Shown here: positions 48,590-61,200 of the stretch, piece after piece
How positions within the stretch are numbered: the stretch's first letter is position 1
Layout of the letters: each line of letters begins with the position of its first letter
Source of the DNA: Spongilla lacustris
Lineage: Eukaryota > Porifera > Demospongiae > Spongillida > Spongillidae
Direction: 5' to 3'
Assembly (NCBI GenBank): GCA_949361645.1
Contig: OX442434.1
Coordinates: forward strand, 3,029,672-3,093,671
DNA: 64,000 bases
Notes under the pieces: model-generated
Databases searched by the model: none
Told to the model about the DNA's origin: nothing
What the model saw: only the letters and a program-made list of their open reading frames with translations
Program-made: the position numbers and the translations under genes

Positions 48590-50790
48590 AACTCCATTTA
48601 GGTCAAATTTCATCACGCGCACGTCGATCAAATATTATAAATCGAGGCGTAATCAATCGTGCATTTGCATTCGACGCAATTTCGGCTCAAACTTCATTAA
48701 TTGCCTGTTAACACAAAATCCATTTCCGATGGTACATGTACGTCAATCGTATTCGTAGATCGGTGGGAACGAGGCGGTACGAGAAGTCACCTAACGCGAT
48801 AATATATTTCCAGAAACGAGCGTCAAAGTTGACACGCGTAATTGAAATGTACGCAAAATCATACCGTTTAAACTCCATTATGGACTGTCCTGTATAATAA
48901 AGAAGTTATATAGAGGACAGAATAAACACATGCGTTAGGGCGGATATACATGTATTTTCCCACATTACAAGCGACAAATCGCGCGATTAATTACCGCCGT
49001 GCAGCAAGGATGTAAACAGAGATATACAGAAGTTACAACGTTCGACTATGCGCGGAGGTAAATATGGGAGAGAGTAGAATACGTATACATTTATCATGAA
49101 ATCATTACCAAATCAAAGAAGATCATCAGCGGAACAGATTCTGTTCAGAGACATAAACTGTTAGTGTATGTTTTGTGTCCTCTTTTTGCGGAAATTGTCC
49201 CCCTACGCCCTTCAAGCATGATATTTATAAATTATATTTTGAGATATCTACATCACCTGCTAAGGGGGTGGTAGTTGGTGGTAATTTAAGTTGCCTTGGT
49301 AGTTAGTTAGAGGAGGGATGGTAGTTTAGGGGGCGCATAGGTAGGGTTGGGTTGGTTGTCTATGTAGGGGAGGGATGGGTTTTTTTATGTTGGGTGAGAG
49401 TGGTAGTTTAGGTAGCTGAGGGGTGGTATAGTGTTGGTGGAGGTTACAAACACATTTTGAAGTGATTTGATTACTCCTGCTGAAAGTTATGCCGGGTCTG
49501 AACCCCACAGTGTAACATAGCCACCACAAAACAGATGCAGTATTTATTTATTTATTTTTTACCTACTCACCCCTACCTAAACTACCACCCCTCCCCTATT
49601 AAACTACTAACTTAATCTACCACCTCTTACCTAAACATGGATCTGACATGCATGCAGGTGCCCCAAGCTTCCAACACTGGGACATGCCAGCAGTTTTTCT
49701 TAGAAACTTACATGCATAATGCCATTGAATCATATTTTCCAAAGGTAAATGCAAAGAAGAAAGGAAAGAAGCAAAGAAGAGAATATTAGCAATGATCATT
49801 AAGGTTAGTAGTAGGCTGGAGAGACTGGGCAACAACTGGTAACACAGCTAGACTCTACTGTTTGACCCTGAAAAAATCCCACAGAAGAGTAGGTTCATAT
49901 TGTGAGTTAGTTGATTATAATGCAAATGATTCGAGGATTGAATACATAGTCAGAAGAACCTCTAGCGCATAACAACATAAACCTTCTCGTCATTTAGCTC
50001 CAAAACTACCCAGCCCGTCAACTTACCTTATGACATAACATGATTATGGATTAAGTCTGATCCTATTGTCTATCCTTAGAAGTTTCCAACATGCTGTCAA
50101 ATACTTGTTTTGTGGTGAGGAGCACAATGTTCAGTCTTGTACTTAAAACAAGCTAGATCTAGTTGCTTCTCTTTGGAAGAACATCTACTTGCCTGCTTGA
50201 GAGAGGAACATAATCTTGTTCAGAAAATGAATGTACTTTCAAGCTAAATTTTTCTGTCAGTATTCAGACCTAGTTTGTCAATCCTTGTTTTTACACTTTT
50301 GATTTTTTTTTGTTGTAAGATTCGTGTTTTTTTTTTTAAGTCACTTGTATAAACTAATAAGGATGACTCCAAACATATTTGGGTTTTAATGATATTCAAA
50401 TGAAATAGAACTCGATCATTTTGGCTCAATTCATTATCATTTAAATTGATTAATAATAATCATAGTCTTGTTACACATAATAAGACTAATTAAAATATAT
50501 CATTTGTTATCTCTATTTACTAATGTCTACATGACCCCCATTTTTTAAAACCTTTGTGAAATGGCAACATAAATTAAATTTGCTTATGGCCTTCAAGAAG
50601 CTTAAGAAATCAGATGATGCCTGGTCAATGTAAGGTTCAAGAATATAGAATGTTCATTCCATTCTATAATTCTTTGGCCACACGTCCTACTATGTAAGGT
50701 ATGTTAACAAGTTTGCCACAGTAACACCCTACAGAGTGCTGTGGAATTTTTTTGACTTTAAGCAGCATCTTGTGAATGCCCCATTAATGA
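48590..50790. other. Non-coding intergenic sequence, unit 2
   Basis: Counterpart of 33335-35640. It shows the same GT-rich then AC-rich arms (about 49265-49450 and 49560-49635). No gene seen. Confidence 0.45.
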
Positions 50791-50794
50791 CCTA

Positions 50795-50992
50795 CCTAAA
50801 GTGTTTGACCACAATTCTCCTAGCTTCAACCTACAGGCTGATGCAAGTGCCCTTGGATTAGGAGCTGTACTGGAGCAAAATGGCCATGTCATTATTTGTG
50901 CCAGTACAGTAGAAGCCTCAGAACAACAGTACAACATTGCAACATTATACAGAGGAATGCTTAGAGCAGGGCAACCATTGGACAGCCTTTAG
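50795..50992 (+). pseudogene. Ty3/gypsy RNase H fragment (unit 2)
   Basis: FNLQADASALGLGAVLEQNG, then HVIICASTVEASEQQYN, keeps the frame longer than the unit-1 copy and gives a clear gypsy RNase H start. It ends at a stop after about 63 residues. The insertion predates the duplication. Confidence 0.78.
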
Positions 50993-51709
50993 AAAGCACA
51001 CAAAGATGACCTCACTATATATATCAGGATGTTCATGAAATTAGTACATTAAGCCACGAGCATCTAATCATTGCAACAAATGAAGAACACCTCCTTTTGA
51101 TGTGGAAAAATACTATGAATGGGAACATTACTTACCATTTAATAGTTCTTTGCCTATCTCACTGCGCATGCTGAACACAAATCATATCACCATTTGTCCT
51201 CCTCATGTTTGGCAGAGAATCCAGAAGTACTGTTTTATCACCTCTGGTCCCCTTGCATTTGATTCAAACTCCTATCAAAATGGCTAATGCATGGGAGAGT
51301 TTATTTAGGAAACTGACAAGCTATCCATTGTGCACAGATCAGCCGTGTGATTGTTTTGGATTTCCTTGCCAGCCATGTAAGACTGGGAACTATATATTAC
51401 ACATGATATTAGATTGGAAAGCTCATGCAATACACAACAAGCCTATTATAACAAATTTCAACTCAGAAAGCAGCGCAATTGCCACTGCTTGCACCCAGAA
51501 TTATAAGGGCATCACCACACCCTGGCTCCAGAGGGCCAGGGGGCTAGATTCATGTAGTCACACTCCTTGGTGTCTACACACAGTGTAGGCACATGCAAAT
51601 ACATGTAAGCTGACATACATGTACATGTTGGCTAATATACATGTACGTGTAGGCTAATATACATGTACATGTGCCTACATGTATGTCAGCCTTGGCATAT
51701 ACACAGTTT

Positions 51710-51715
51710 TTTATT
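51710..51715 (-). terminator. Poly(A) signal AATAAA of the EGF/FN3/Ig gene
   Basis: AATAAA on the minus strand about 85 bp past the stop codon at 51799. The same spacing occurs in unit 1. Beyond it, at about 51609-51690, lie inverted GCTGACATACATG and CATGTATGTCAGC words with one more internal repeat than in unit 1. Confidence 0.55.
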
Positions 51716-51798
51716 GCATTCAGAGAATCCACCATTCACAAAGTCATAGTTCAAAAGGATACAAAGGCAAAACTCTCTGTTCCTAACTATCAGTATCC

Positions 51799-52257
51799 CT
51801 AGTTTTCTAATTTCTTGCTCAAACAATCATGGCCATCCAGTGATTCTATTCTTACAGGTTGGCATGTTGAGTTAGCATACATCTGATATCTTCCCATTTC
51901 AACTGTTCCTGATGACTCCACCCACTTTTCTACAGCCAAAATAAATTCAGTACCACTGCAGTTGCAATGGTCACTGCTCAGGTGAAGGGAATATTTGAAC
52001 ACAACTTCATGACTGTTGGCCTTGCAGCTGATGACCCAGTCAATAAATTCAGCCTCACAATAGCCATAGTGTTCTTTAACAAGATCTTCAACTGCTGAGA
52101 AAAGTGCATCCTGTATGTTTTCAAGCTGTGGGTTGTTATGTGTTTCAAACATCAATTCATACTCAGCCAATGGCCATAGGTGAATGCAGTTAGTTATAGG
52201 TCCAATCTTCACCTGAAATAGTGCATCACCTGCAGTGGAAATATACACTTCATTACA
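51799..52257 (-). CDS. Last exon, unrecognised Cys-containing C-terminal domain
   Basis: About 150 residues: [78 protein letters not shown] and [20 protein letters not shown] before TAG. It contains eight or so Cys and alternating strand/helix-like segments. I do not recognise the domain. Using the obvious acceptor (TTTTTGCAG) the carried base plus TG gives ATG and then TAA, a stop, because one T is inserted against unit 1 (TGTAATGAAG against TGAATAAAG). An AAG 10 bases inside would restore the frame. Confidence 0.6.
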   Translation of the reverse strand, partial: CNEVYISTAGDALFQVKIGPITNCIHLWPLAEYELMFETHNNPQLENIQDALFSAVEDLVKEHYGYCEAEFIDWVISCKANSHEVVFKYSLHLSSDHCNCSGTEFILAVEKWVESSGTVEMGRYQMYANSTCQPVRIESLDGHDCLSKKLEN

Positions 52258-55200
52258 CTGCAAAAACAATATTTATGATGGAATACATGTAGAGCTATAT
52301 ACAGTCGAATTATAAAGTGGGGGAACAATGACATTAGATGTCTGGCTGTTAAGTCTAGAAAGGTTTGAGTGAAGGTGAAATTCTTGCTACCTAAAATCAT
52401 GCAACTTACTAATCTACTCTAGACTTGTGAATTTCTATAGTGCTTCAAGTGCATTTTATGTATACATGTGAGTGTGTTTTTAGAACAGCATGTATGTTTT
52501 GACATATATAGTGCATTATTCTCCATTATGTGATAGAAGGCTCAGCTCGTATACATTTAATTTCAAAAGTGGTCACGTTTATTATACTTTACAGAAGTAA
52601 TTTTCTGTGGAAGATGCCACTTCCCCATTGTCACCACTGCAGTTTGATCTGACCGAGTTATTTAACACCGCGTCCGTGAAATTCGAATGTTTTTTGGTCG
52701 AACTCAACTTTTTAAAAATTAGTCGGAACGCCCCAATTGTCTGGAAAAGCATATTTTTTATACAGTTCAACTATCGCCAATACATTTGGCATTGTTGTCT
52801 GCCTTATATCTATCATGGACACGGACCTGTATGTGTTCAAAGTGACGCGGTTTGATGTTTTTCGGTTACGAAGCGCTGCTGGGGACACTTTTTTTCTAGA
52901 CAATTAAGAGCCGCTTTAGATACGATTTTAAATGTCATTTGGTATGAATAGGAGGCCACAATCAATACTGTGTCGGCAGTTAGCTTAGTTCTTGTACAAA
53001 ACTCACTTACAGTTATTCACCTCGTTCGAGGACTTACATAGATCAGTGTAGTTGATTTATATCTGGGTACGAGATGATCAAATAACCGGACGGGAACGAA
53101 CAACTGGAGGAAAAAGGGCGGTGTTTTGTCTCACGTGGTGCATATTTATAGTAACTTATCGTAGTGACGTATTGTAACTCAGACTCGCGTGACGTCAATA
53201 AACACGTAAAAGTACATTACCTATGGCCAAAATTAGGCATTTAGGTCCGGAGACGAGATCCAAAAGAGTTTTATTGTTTGTTTCTACGCTAACACGATAG
53301 GCTATTGCCAGAATTTGTTCAAGTGCTACCTATCCGATCCAGTTGAGCATGTCTATGTTATTTTTAAATTCTGAAACCTTGTCAGAAAAAAGTGTCCTTT
53401 TTCCGGTAACAGTCTTACCCTCTCGACTCTAAACAGATGCAGGTCCTCGGCGGAAGTGGTTACAAGGCTGAAAGTAGCTCCAAACATCGTGTAGGGAGTT
53501 GAACTACTAGGTACACCGCTATTTGTGGCTATTGGAACCCTTCCGACTAATTTTCCAAAAAGTGAGTTCGACAAAATAGGCCAAAAAAACATTCGAATTT
53601 CACGGACGCGGTGTTAATATGCACATATAAATGTTGGTAGATCAAAATAAGGAGCATGGTTACCGTTGCAGAAAATTGTGTCTCTTGTATGTGGGCACCT
53701 TGCCCACACAAGCTACATGTAAGATCGAACAAGATGACAGGTATGCTTTGTTCTGTTGCAAGTGGTTAAACATAATTTATTAAAACAGAACTGCTACTAA
53801 TGTTACGAACTACAATGCCAAATAAGCATAATAATGAATACATGCCTGGCAAGGCAATTAAACTAGCCCATCAACAGTGATAACAAATTGAGGGTGGGAA
53901 TTAGCTGCAGTCTTTCATATATATTTTTTCTTTCTCTATTATGCAAGTAACTTTTCAGGTGTGAATCTAAATTATAATTAAGCACAAAAGGATGTTGGAC
54001 ATACATATCTCATTCACATGCATTTAAATGTTTATTTCTCCACACATACCTAAATATAAAATGATTAAATAATAAAATTTAACAGACCAGCATTAGCATT
54101 ATAGTGCACTGAGCAAAGAGAGTTCGTTAAGATACTCACTTTCAACATTCAATTTTATTTTCTTGATTGAGCCAACTGGATACAACTCATATGAAATGCC
54201 ACAAGAATACCATCCTCCATCTCTGGTATATATAGGGGAGAATACCAAGTCAAAATTTAAAGTTGCTCCTCCGATATTAGACAAAACAATGCTGTTGATT
54301 GCAGTGAGGTTGTCGGTAGGACCAAACCATTTCATTGTGACTGTCCCCAGTGCTTCCATTGGAATATATACTTTGCAGGTCACAGAATAGTTCATGGCAT
54401 GTATTGGAATACTAACCGGAGTTACAATGTCCATTTTGGGAGAGATTGCTATTGTTTTTAAAAAGATTTACAATTAACAACCATTGTACCATATACGCTG
54501 TGTGAATTCACTTACGTTGAAGTGTTGCAACATTAATGGGTTCACTGAATGGGCCTGAGGAATTATCAGCATTCACAGCTGCAACTTGAAAGGTGTATTC
54601 TGTGTAAGGCTCCAAGCCAGTAGCAGTATACATCATAGCAGAGGAGTCATCACACGTAGCCGTCTCATTCATATTTATACTTCCATAACAAATTGTGTAT
54701 CGGGAAATATTACCATTCTGATGGATACAAGGAACTTGGTTCCATGCCACTGTTATGCTTGTGGATGTACTGGATGTGTTTACCACACTTGTCGGTGGAG
54801 CAGAAGGGGCTATGTACAAGCAACGTGGAATGAATAACAAAAGGAGCCAGAACACTTATCATACCTGCAGGTGGAGTAATCACAGTGCAGTTAATTTCAG
54901 TCACCTCATCTCCTCTCGCTGCCATGACAGTCACAGTGTAGATGCTAAACTCTTCCAACCCCTCAATGATGCAATTGGTAGAAGTCACCATTTCCAGTGC
55001 ATAGCTTTCGGCGATACCACTGCATCTTCCCTCATATGTATAAGAAATTGTGTAGTTGGTAAGCCTATCCCCATCACTTGGTAACCATGTGAGCAGCACA
55101 GATGTGGGAGAGAGTGTTTGCTTTTTGACAATGGTTGGAGAACCTTTGATGTGTGCATATTAAATGCAGGATTGCAGGTGTCATAATAAAATTAATACAC

Positions 55201-58200
55201 ACAACACCTTAATTGGCTAAATATTTTATTAAGGACTCAAGGTGGGTAATTCTCTTTTACATTTTACATGGGCACTCGTACACAGATTATTCAGCATGCC
55301 CCTAGGATGTGATATCAGCTAAATAATAGAGGTACACAATAAATATTATTATTCCCGCATTCCATTGGCAGAGGAGACCTGTGGCAATTGAGGCCATGTG
55401 GCTCAGACAACATCTCCAGGCTAGCATCCCACCTGCCCATTAATCTGTGCCTCATACATTTGGACACTTAAAATACCTTTCATCCTAAATAGTTCTATAA
55501 CAACTTTAACAATATGTAATGGTAACATTGCAGTAGGCAATGACACTGACATGGCAATAGGTAATGGTGACATGGCAATAGGTAATGGTGACATGGCAAT
55601 AGGTAATGGTGACATGGCAGTAGGTAATGGTGACATGGCAGTAGGTAATGGTGACATGGCAGTAGGTAATGGTGACATGGCAATAGGTAATGGTGACATG
55701 GCAGTAGGTAATGGTGACATGGCAGTAGGTAATGGTAACATGGCAGTAGGTAATGGTGACATGGCAGTAGGTAATGGTGACATGGCAGTAGGTAATGGTA
55801 ACATGGCAGTAGGTAATGGTGACATGGCAATAGGTAATGGTGACATGGCAGTAGGTAATGGTGACATGGCAGTAGGTAATGGTAACATGGCAGTAGGTAA
55901 TGGTGACATGGCAGTAGGTAATGGTGACATGGCAGTAGGTAATGGTGACATGGCAGTAGGTAATGGTGACATGGCAGTAGGTAATGGTGACATGGCAGTA
56001 GGTAATGGTGACATGGCAGTAGGTAATGGTAACATGGCAGTAGGTAATGGTGACATGGCAGTAGGTAATGGTGACATGGCAGTAGGTAATGGTGACATGG
56101 CAGTAGGTAATGGTAACATGGCAGTAGGTAATGGTGACATGGCAGTAGGTAATGGTGACATGGCAGTAGGTAATGGTGACATGGCAGTAGGTAATGGTGA
56201 CATGGCAGTAGGTAATGGTAACATGGCAGTAGGTAATGGTGACATGGCAGTAGGTAATGGTGACATGCAGTAGGTAATGGTGACATGGCAGTAGGTAATG
56301 GTGACATGGCAGTAGGTAATGGTGACATGGCAGTAGGTAATGATGACATGGCATATACAAAATATTAAATTTCTGCAATGACTATAACCCTCTCGTACTG
56401 CCATTGCTTTGACAGGCTAATTGTGACAGCACTGTACAATTTTTAGAACAACGTTGCATTAATGCATTTTATAACTTGATACTAACCAAGAAGAGTTTCA
56501 GTTTTCAATGGAGGACTGAAGGGTCCACTGAGTCCTAGTGTATTTACAGCTGCAACTTCAAACGTGTAACCAGTATATGGTACCAGTGCACTAGCAGTGA
56601 AGCATGTGCCTTCAGTTTCAACAGCTGTCTTGTTACCAAGCAGTGTTCCATACTTTACCATGTAGGCGACAATCTCACTGCGTTGTAGGCCACATTGAAC
56701 TTCACTCCAGCAAATAGTCAGTAAGGTAGAATTCAGTTCAAACAAAGCAACATTTGAAGGATAACCAACAGGTACTGTGTCAAACAAGAAGTACATGTAT
56801 ATATACATTCATGAAGATGGAGCTTTCGTTACCTGCTGGAAGTGTACTAGCCTGCTGGCTTGACTGATACCAGATTCCATCTTTCAGTCCAGCCACAGTA
56901 ATATTGTATACACTGAACCCATACACACCAATAATAGTGTAATAAGTCAAATTAGCAGGCACTGTAGCAGTTCCACTGTCTATACTCCCAGGACAGGGTC
57001 CAACGTAGGTGTGTGTGATTTCATACTCCTCCATTGTGGCATTTATGGCCCACATTATTGAAATTGAAGTGGATAGAGCAGACACAGTGAGAACTGGTAG
57101 ATCTGTGAATACAATTTACATTTACAGTTATAAAAGAAACTCACCAGTGCCACAAATATATCTCATTACAATTCTAGCAAGCACTCTACTAATGACATGT
57201 ATCTTAACCTTTAATCTATTTTCATCCTTAATTCAGGATGGAAATCCTGAATTAAGGATGACTTTACGCCACTCGTATCGACATAAATTCGAACGGTATT
57301 GATGATTTTTTAAAAATATTTAGCTTCTATAGGCTTTCATCTAAACAGCGCTATCCATTTTAGTCATTCAAATTTTTATTTCTTTAAGAAAAAACAATGT
57401 TTAGGCTTAGTTTACATTTTCGTTCGCAAATAATGCCTCGGTTACCTTCAAAGTCGGGTATAAGGTTGAGGAAAGAGCAGGAAACTTACTTTCAAGATAG
57501 AAACTGTTACTAAGATCTGTAAGGAGAGCCATATTAGCAAATTAAACAATATGGGACACAGGCGGTACAAGCATCGAATTAACTCAAGGCGGACTAAGCG
57601 AAGCGAGTCAGAGCGGGTGGTACGATGGTGAGCTTCTGCAAAATAAAAATAAAAAAGCATTTCTGTCGTTGAGAGTGATGCAGAAATGCCTGGCATTGGT
57701 AGAAATGCTGTCACCAGTACTGTTGGGACATAAAAAGAAGGGGCGGATGCTCGGACAGTGATAATAAATTACACTTTTCTATTATTTTGTGTACAAGTTT
57801 GATAAAAATACAACTTCTACCAAGAGTCTGGAGGTGCTACCACCAATAAGTAGTGAAAAGGAGTAAAATTGATATGTTCAATTGTCTTTGTAAGCATTAC
57901 AATTTATGTACGCGGGAGCAACGAAAGTGCTTATGCATCCTTGAAGTTTGGGCAGCTTTCTAGATGATAAAAATTATTCCATGCTATAGAATGTGTGCAC
58001 CATTGTTGGAACAAACAGCTTTTATGTTTTAATGATTTTAATTTTCATTGCAATGGTTGTTATAAACGGCAGAACACACCATCCTGAATTCAGGATTTTA
58101 CCGATCCTGAATTCAGGATCATTTCACGCAGATTAAAGGTTAACGTCTCTCAAGAAATTTGCAATTTGAATGGCTATTACTTTGTATAAAGTTAGTTGGA

Positions 58201-61200
58201 TGGTTGTGAGCTAGGCTATTGTTTGCCATCATCAGAGCCACCAATTTATACCTTTGAGGCTCATGCATTAAAGGGAGGAGTGGATGGGATGTTATAAACA
58301 TTGCCTCAAATATCACACTTCACTGCATCATTCTTAGCTTAGCTATTCAGCATCAGGATCTGACTTGTATTATGAAAGTCATTAAAAACGTGGCCTGCTT
58401 CTTACAAGTCTCCTAACAATCATATTGTTTAGCCTGCTGGTAATCAAATAAGAAAACAGAAATTAGCAGTTTATGCCACAAAGTGATCCTACCCGTTCTC
58501 GTTCCCAGTCCCAAATTTCTCCTGATTCTGGTTCTTCAGCTTGTTTTACCTTGACTTTCGAATAGCTCGAGACAAAAACTATTTCAAAGAATGCCGATTA
58601 TACTGATAGGCTTAGAGTAGACTTAAAATGTAATGTTTTTTTTGAATGATAATAGTAAGGCCCAACACATAGGCATTATACCGTACATCCATCTCTTTTT
58701 ACTATTGGAGCTACTTTATGCATTAATCATAAGACACTGGCATATAATGGTGGCCTTAATGGCTATTAGATAGCACATTGCTTGATGATGCTTTATTATG
58801 ATACTATTAATATTAGATGCATTTAATCATTATCAGTCTATCAATCTAGTGCACAAGAACACAGTATGTGCTAAATATAGGAATTTCAGTAGCGGATCCA
58901 GCATGGACGGTTGGGGGGGGCTGAAAAGGGGAGGGGCTGACTGTAGGCGGAGCCGTCCCGGGGAGGGTGCGGGAGGGGGCACCCCTCCCGCCCAGCTAGG
59001 GGGTATGGGGAACGCTGTGTTATTTCTACACTGAATTACTAGTATTATCGCCTAAAACACCCATGCAAGTATGCTATGAATTTTTAATTTGAGGGGGGGG
59101 GGGGGGGCTATAGCCCCCCCTAGCCCCCCCCTGGATCCGCTACTGAATTTCATTTCTCTGTAATTATTATCCAACCCTTGTTTCCCTACTTATTACACCA
59201 TCATTCCCTTCAAATCCTATATACCTCGTCTGGGTTTGTTTTTATTTTATTGTTATCTTATGTTTTTTGGTGTTTGTTATTAAATGCGATGGACTACTGA
59301 TCTATAGGCTATTAATATTATCATTTTTTGTGTATTTGTTGTAAATTATGTACTTTAATTAAAACTGATTTTTTTTTTAAATTCATACACATTATTATTA
59401 TATAAATCACATCCAATTTCCTATTCATTTTTTATTCAATTGGGGTGGGGATCAAACATCATTACCATAAAGTCCTGTTAGCCGAATGGTCAATTCCTAC
59501 TATTCTATTTGTTTAAAGAACATTGACTTTCTTGGCATTGACACACAATTAAATTAAAGTACTTGTCAAACTGCATAAGACCCTGCAATTACAAACTTAC
59601 CTATACAATTGTGCTGATCATAAGCAAGTTTGTATCCTGCATCACAAGAACAGCTGTTACTTCCGATTTGATTAGTGCAAACTTGATCACAACCACCATT
59701 CCCAACTGCACACTCATTAATATCTGAAATCAGATTATATCAGTAATAAATGTCAGAACTGCCCAAAGCCTGCAGCCATCACAGCCCTGTATCAAAGGTT
59801 GAGCATGACCCTTGTCAGGGCAAATGTGAGGGCTCTTCTTTCAAGGACCATCTCAGATGCAGGCTACTGATATATTATTAATTTAGTCTAGGTGGTAGGT
59901 TATTTAATATTATGTGCTTGTTTATCTGTATTTTATTTCCTTTTATGTTATAGTAGTCCATATTTGTTATTTATTTTTATTTACACAAACGCAACAATAA
60001 CTAAACACAAGTCACAAAACAACATACAAACTCAAATGTATTCCTGATGAGGGCAGGTCTGCACAAAATAGCCCTCACATTTGCCCTAACTAAATGGAGA
60101 TTGAGCCGGCCATAAAGCTTGGATAATTATCATATGTATTTAATACATTATTGTTATTTTTGAGGCCTTAACGTTACTTTAAAAACAAAAATTAAAATTA
60201 TTATAATTAAAATTATTATACATATAAACCTTTCTTGGATGGGAATTACACATACTTCCTTAACACTATCACCTACCATCACAGGAGAGTTGATTGCTGT
60301 TGAGCAAATAGCCTTCCAAACAGGAACAGTAATATGACCCAATCACATTGTGGCATGTCTGTTGACATCCGCCATTGTTACTAGCACATTCATTTATATC
60401 TGCATATGGGCATCATTACGACACCTGACACCAGTACAGGAGCAGCATGTACCTGCACAGTGATGGCCATCATTGTCAAGTCGGTAACCTTGGCTACAGG
60501 AGCAGTAATAAGATCCAATGGTGTTGGTACACATACTCTGACATCCTCCATTGTTAGTGCTGCACTCATTGATGTCTAGATTTCAGGACTCCGTTACAAT
60601 AAATAACCCAATGCCCTGCACATATGCAGTGTGACAAATACCTATGCAATGAAGACCATCACTTGACAGTTGGTAGCCTTGAAAACATGAGCAAGCATAG
60701 GTCCCTGGACTATTTGTACACCGTTGTGCACAGCCACCATTATTTCTCTGGCATTCGTTAATATCTGGACCAGGGAACACATATTACCACCATGACAATA
60801 AAGGGCACACCAAACCTTCTGAACATGAGACACCTCTCCAACCACCAAAGCAAGTGCACACATTAGGAGCAGTGCAAGACCCGTACAGGCAATAGGGATT
60901 ATTACAAACAGCTGCAAACAGAAAAGGAAGTGAATATGAATTATAACATGCATATGACTTTAGGCCAAAATTTCATTAATATGAGATGACCTTAAACATA
61001 CTATTGATCTAATGAGGATTGGCAACCTAATATAGGGTTTCCATTGCACCAGTTTAAATATTTGGCTTTCAAGTACCTATAATCCCACAAACATATCCTT
61101 TAAAACAAGATCATGCATGCTTTTGTTGCCAGGACTGAATAAATTAAACTTCATTTTGCAGTTGGCTCTCTTTTTTTTTCTGTTGCAATTTCATTTCTTT

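Noticed and set aside
55421..56404. Long repeat ORFs (240-327 codons) on both strands
   Set aside because: They are the 21-bp minisatellite read in open frames; it lies in an intron and has no start context or domain.
57448..57714. 88-codon hydrophobic ORF inside the second TTAA element
   Set aside because: No transposase motif and no paralogue; probably chance.
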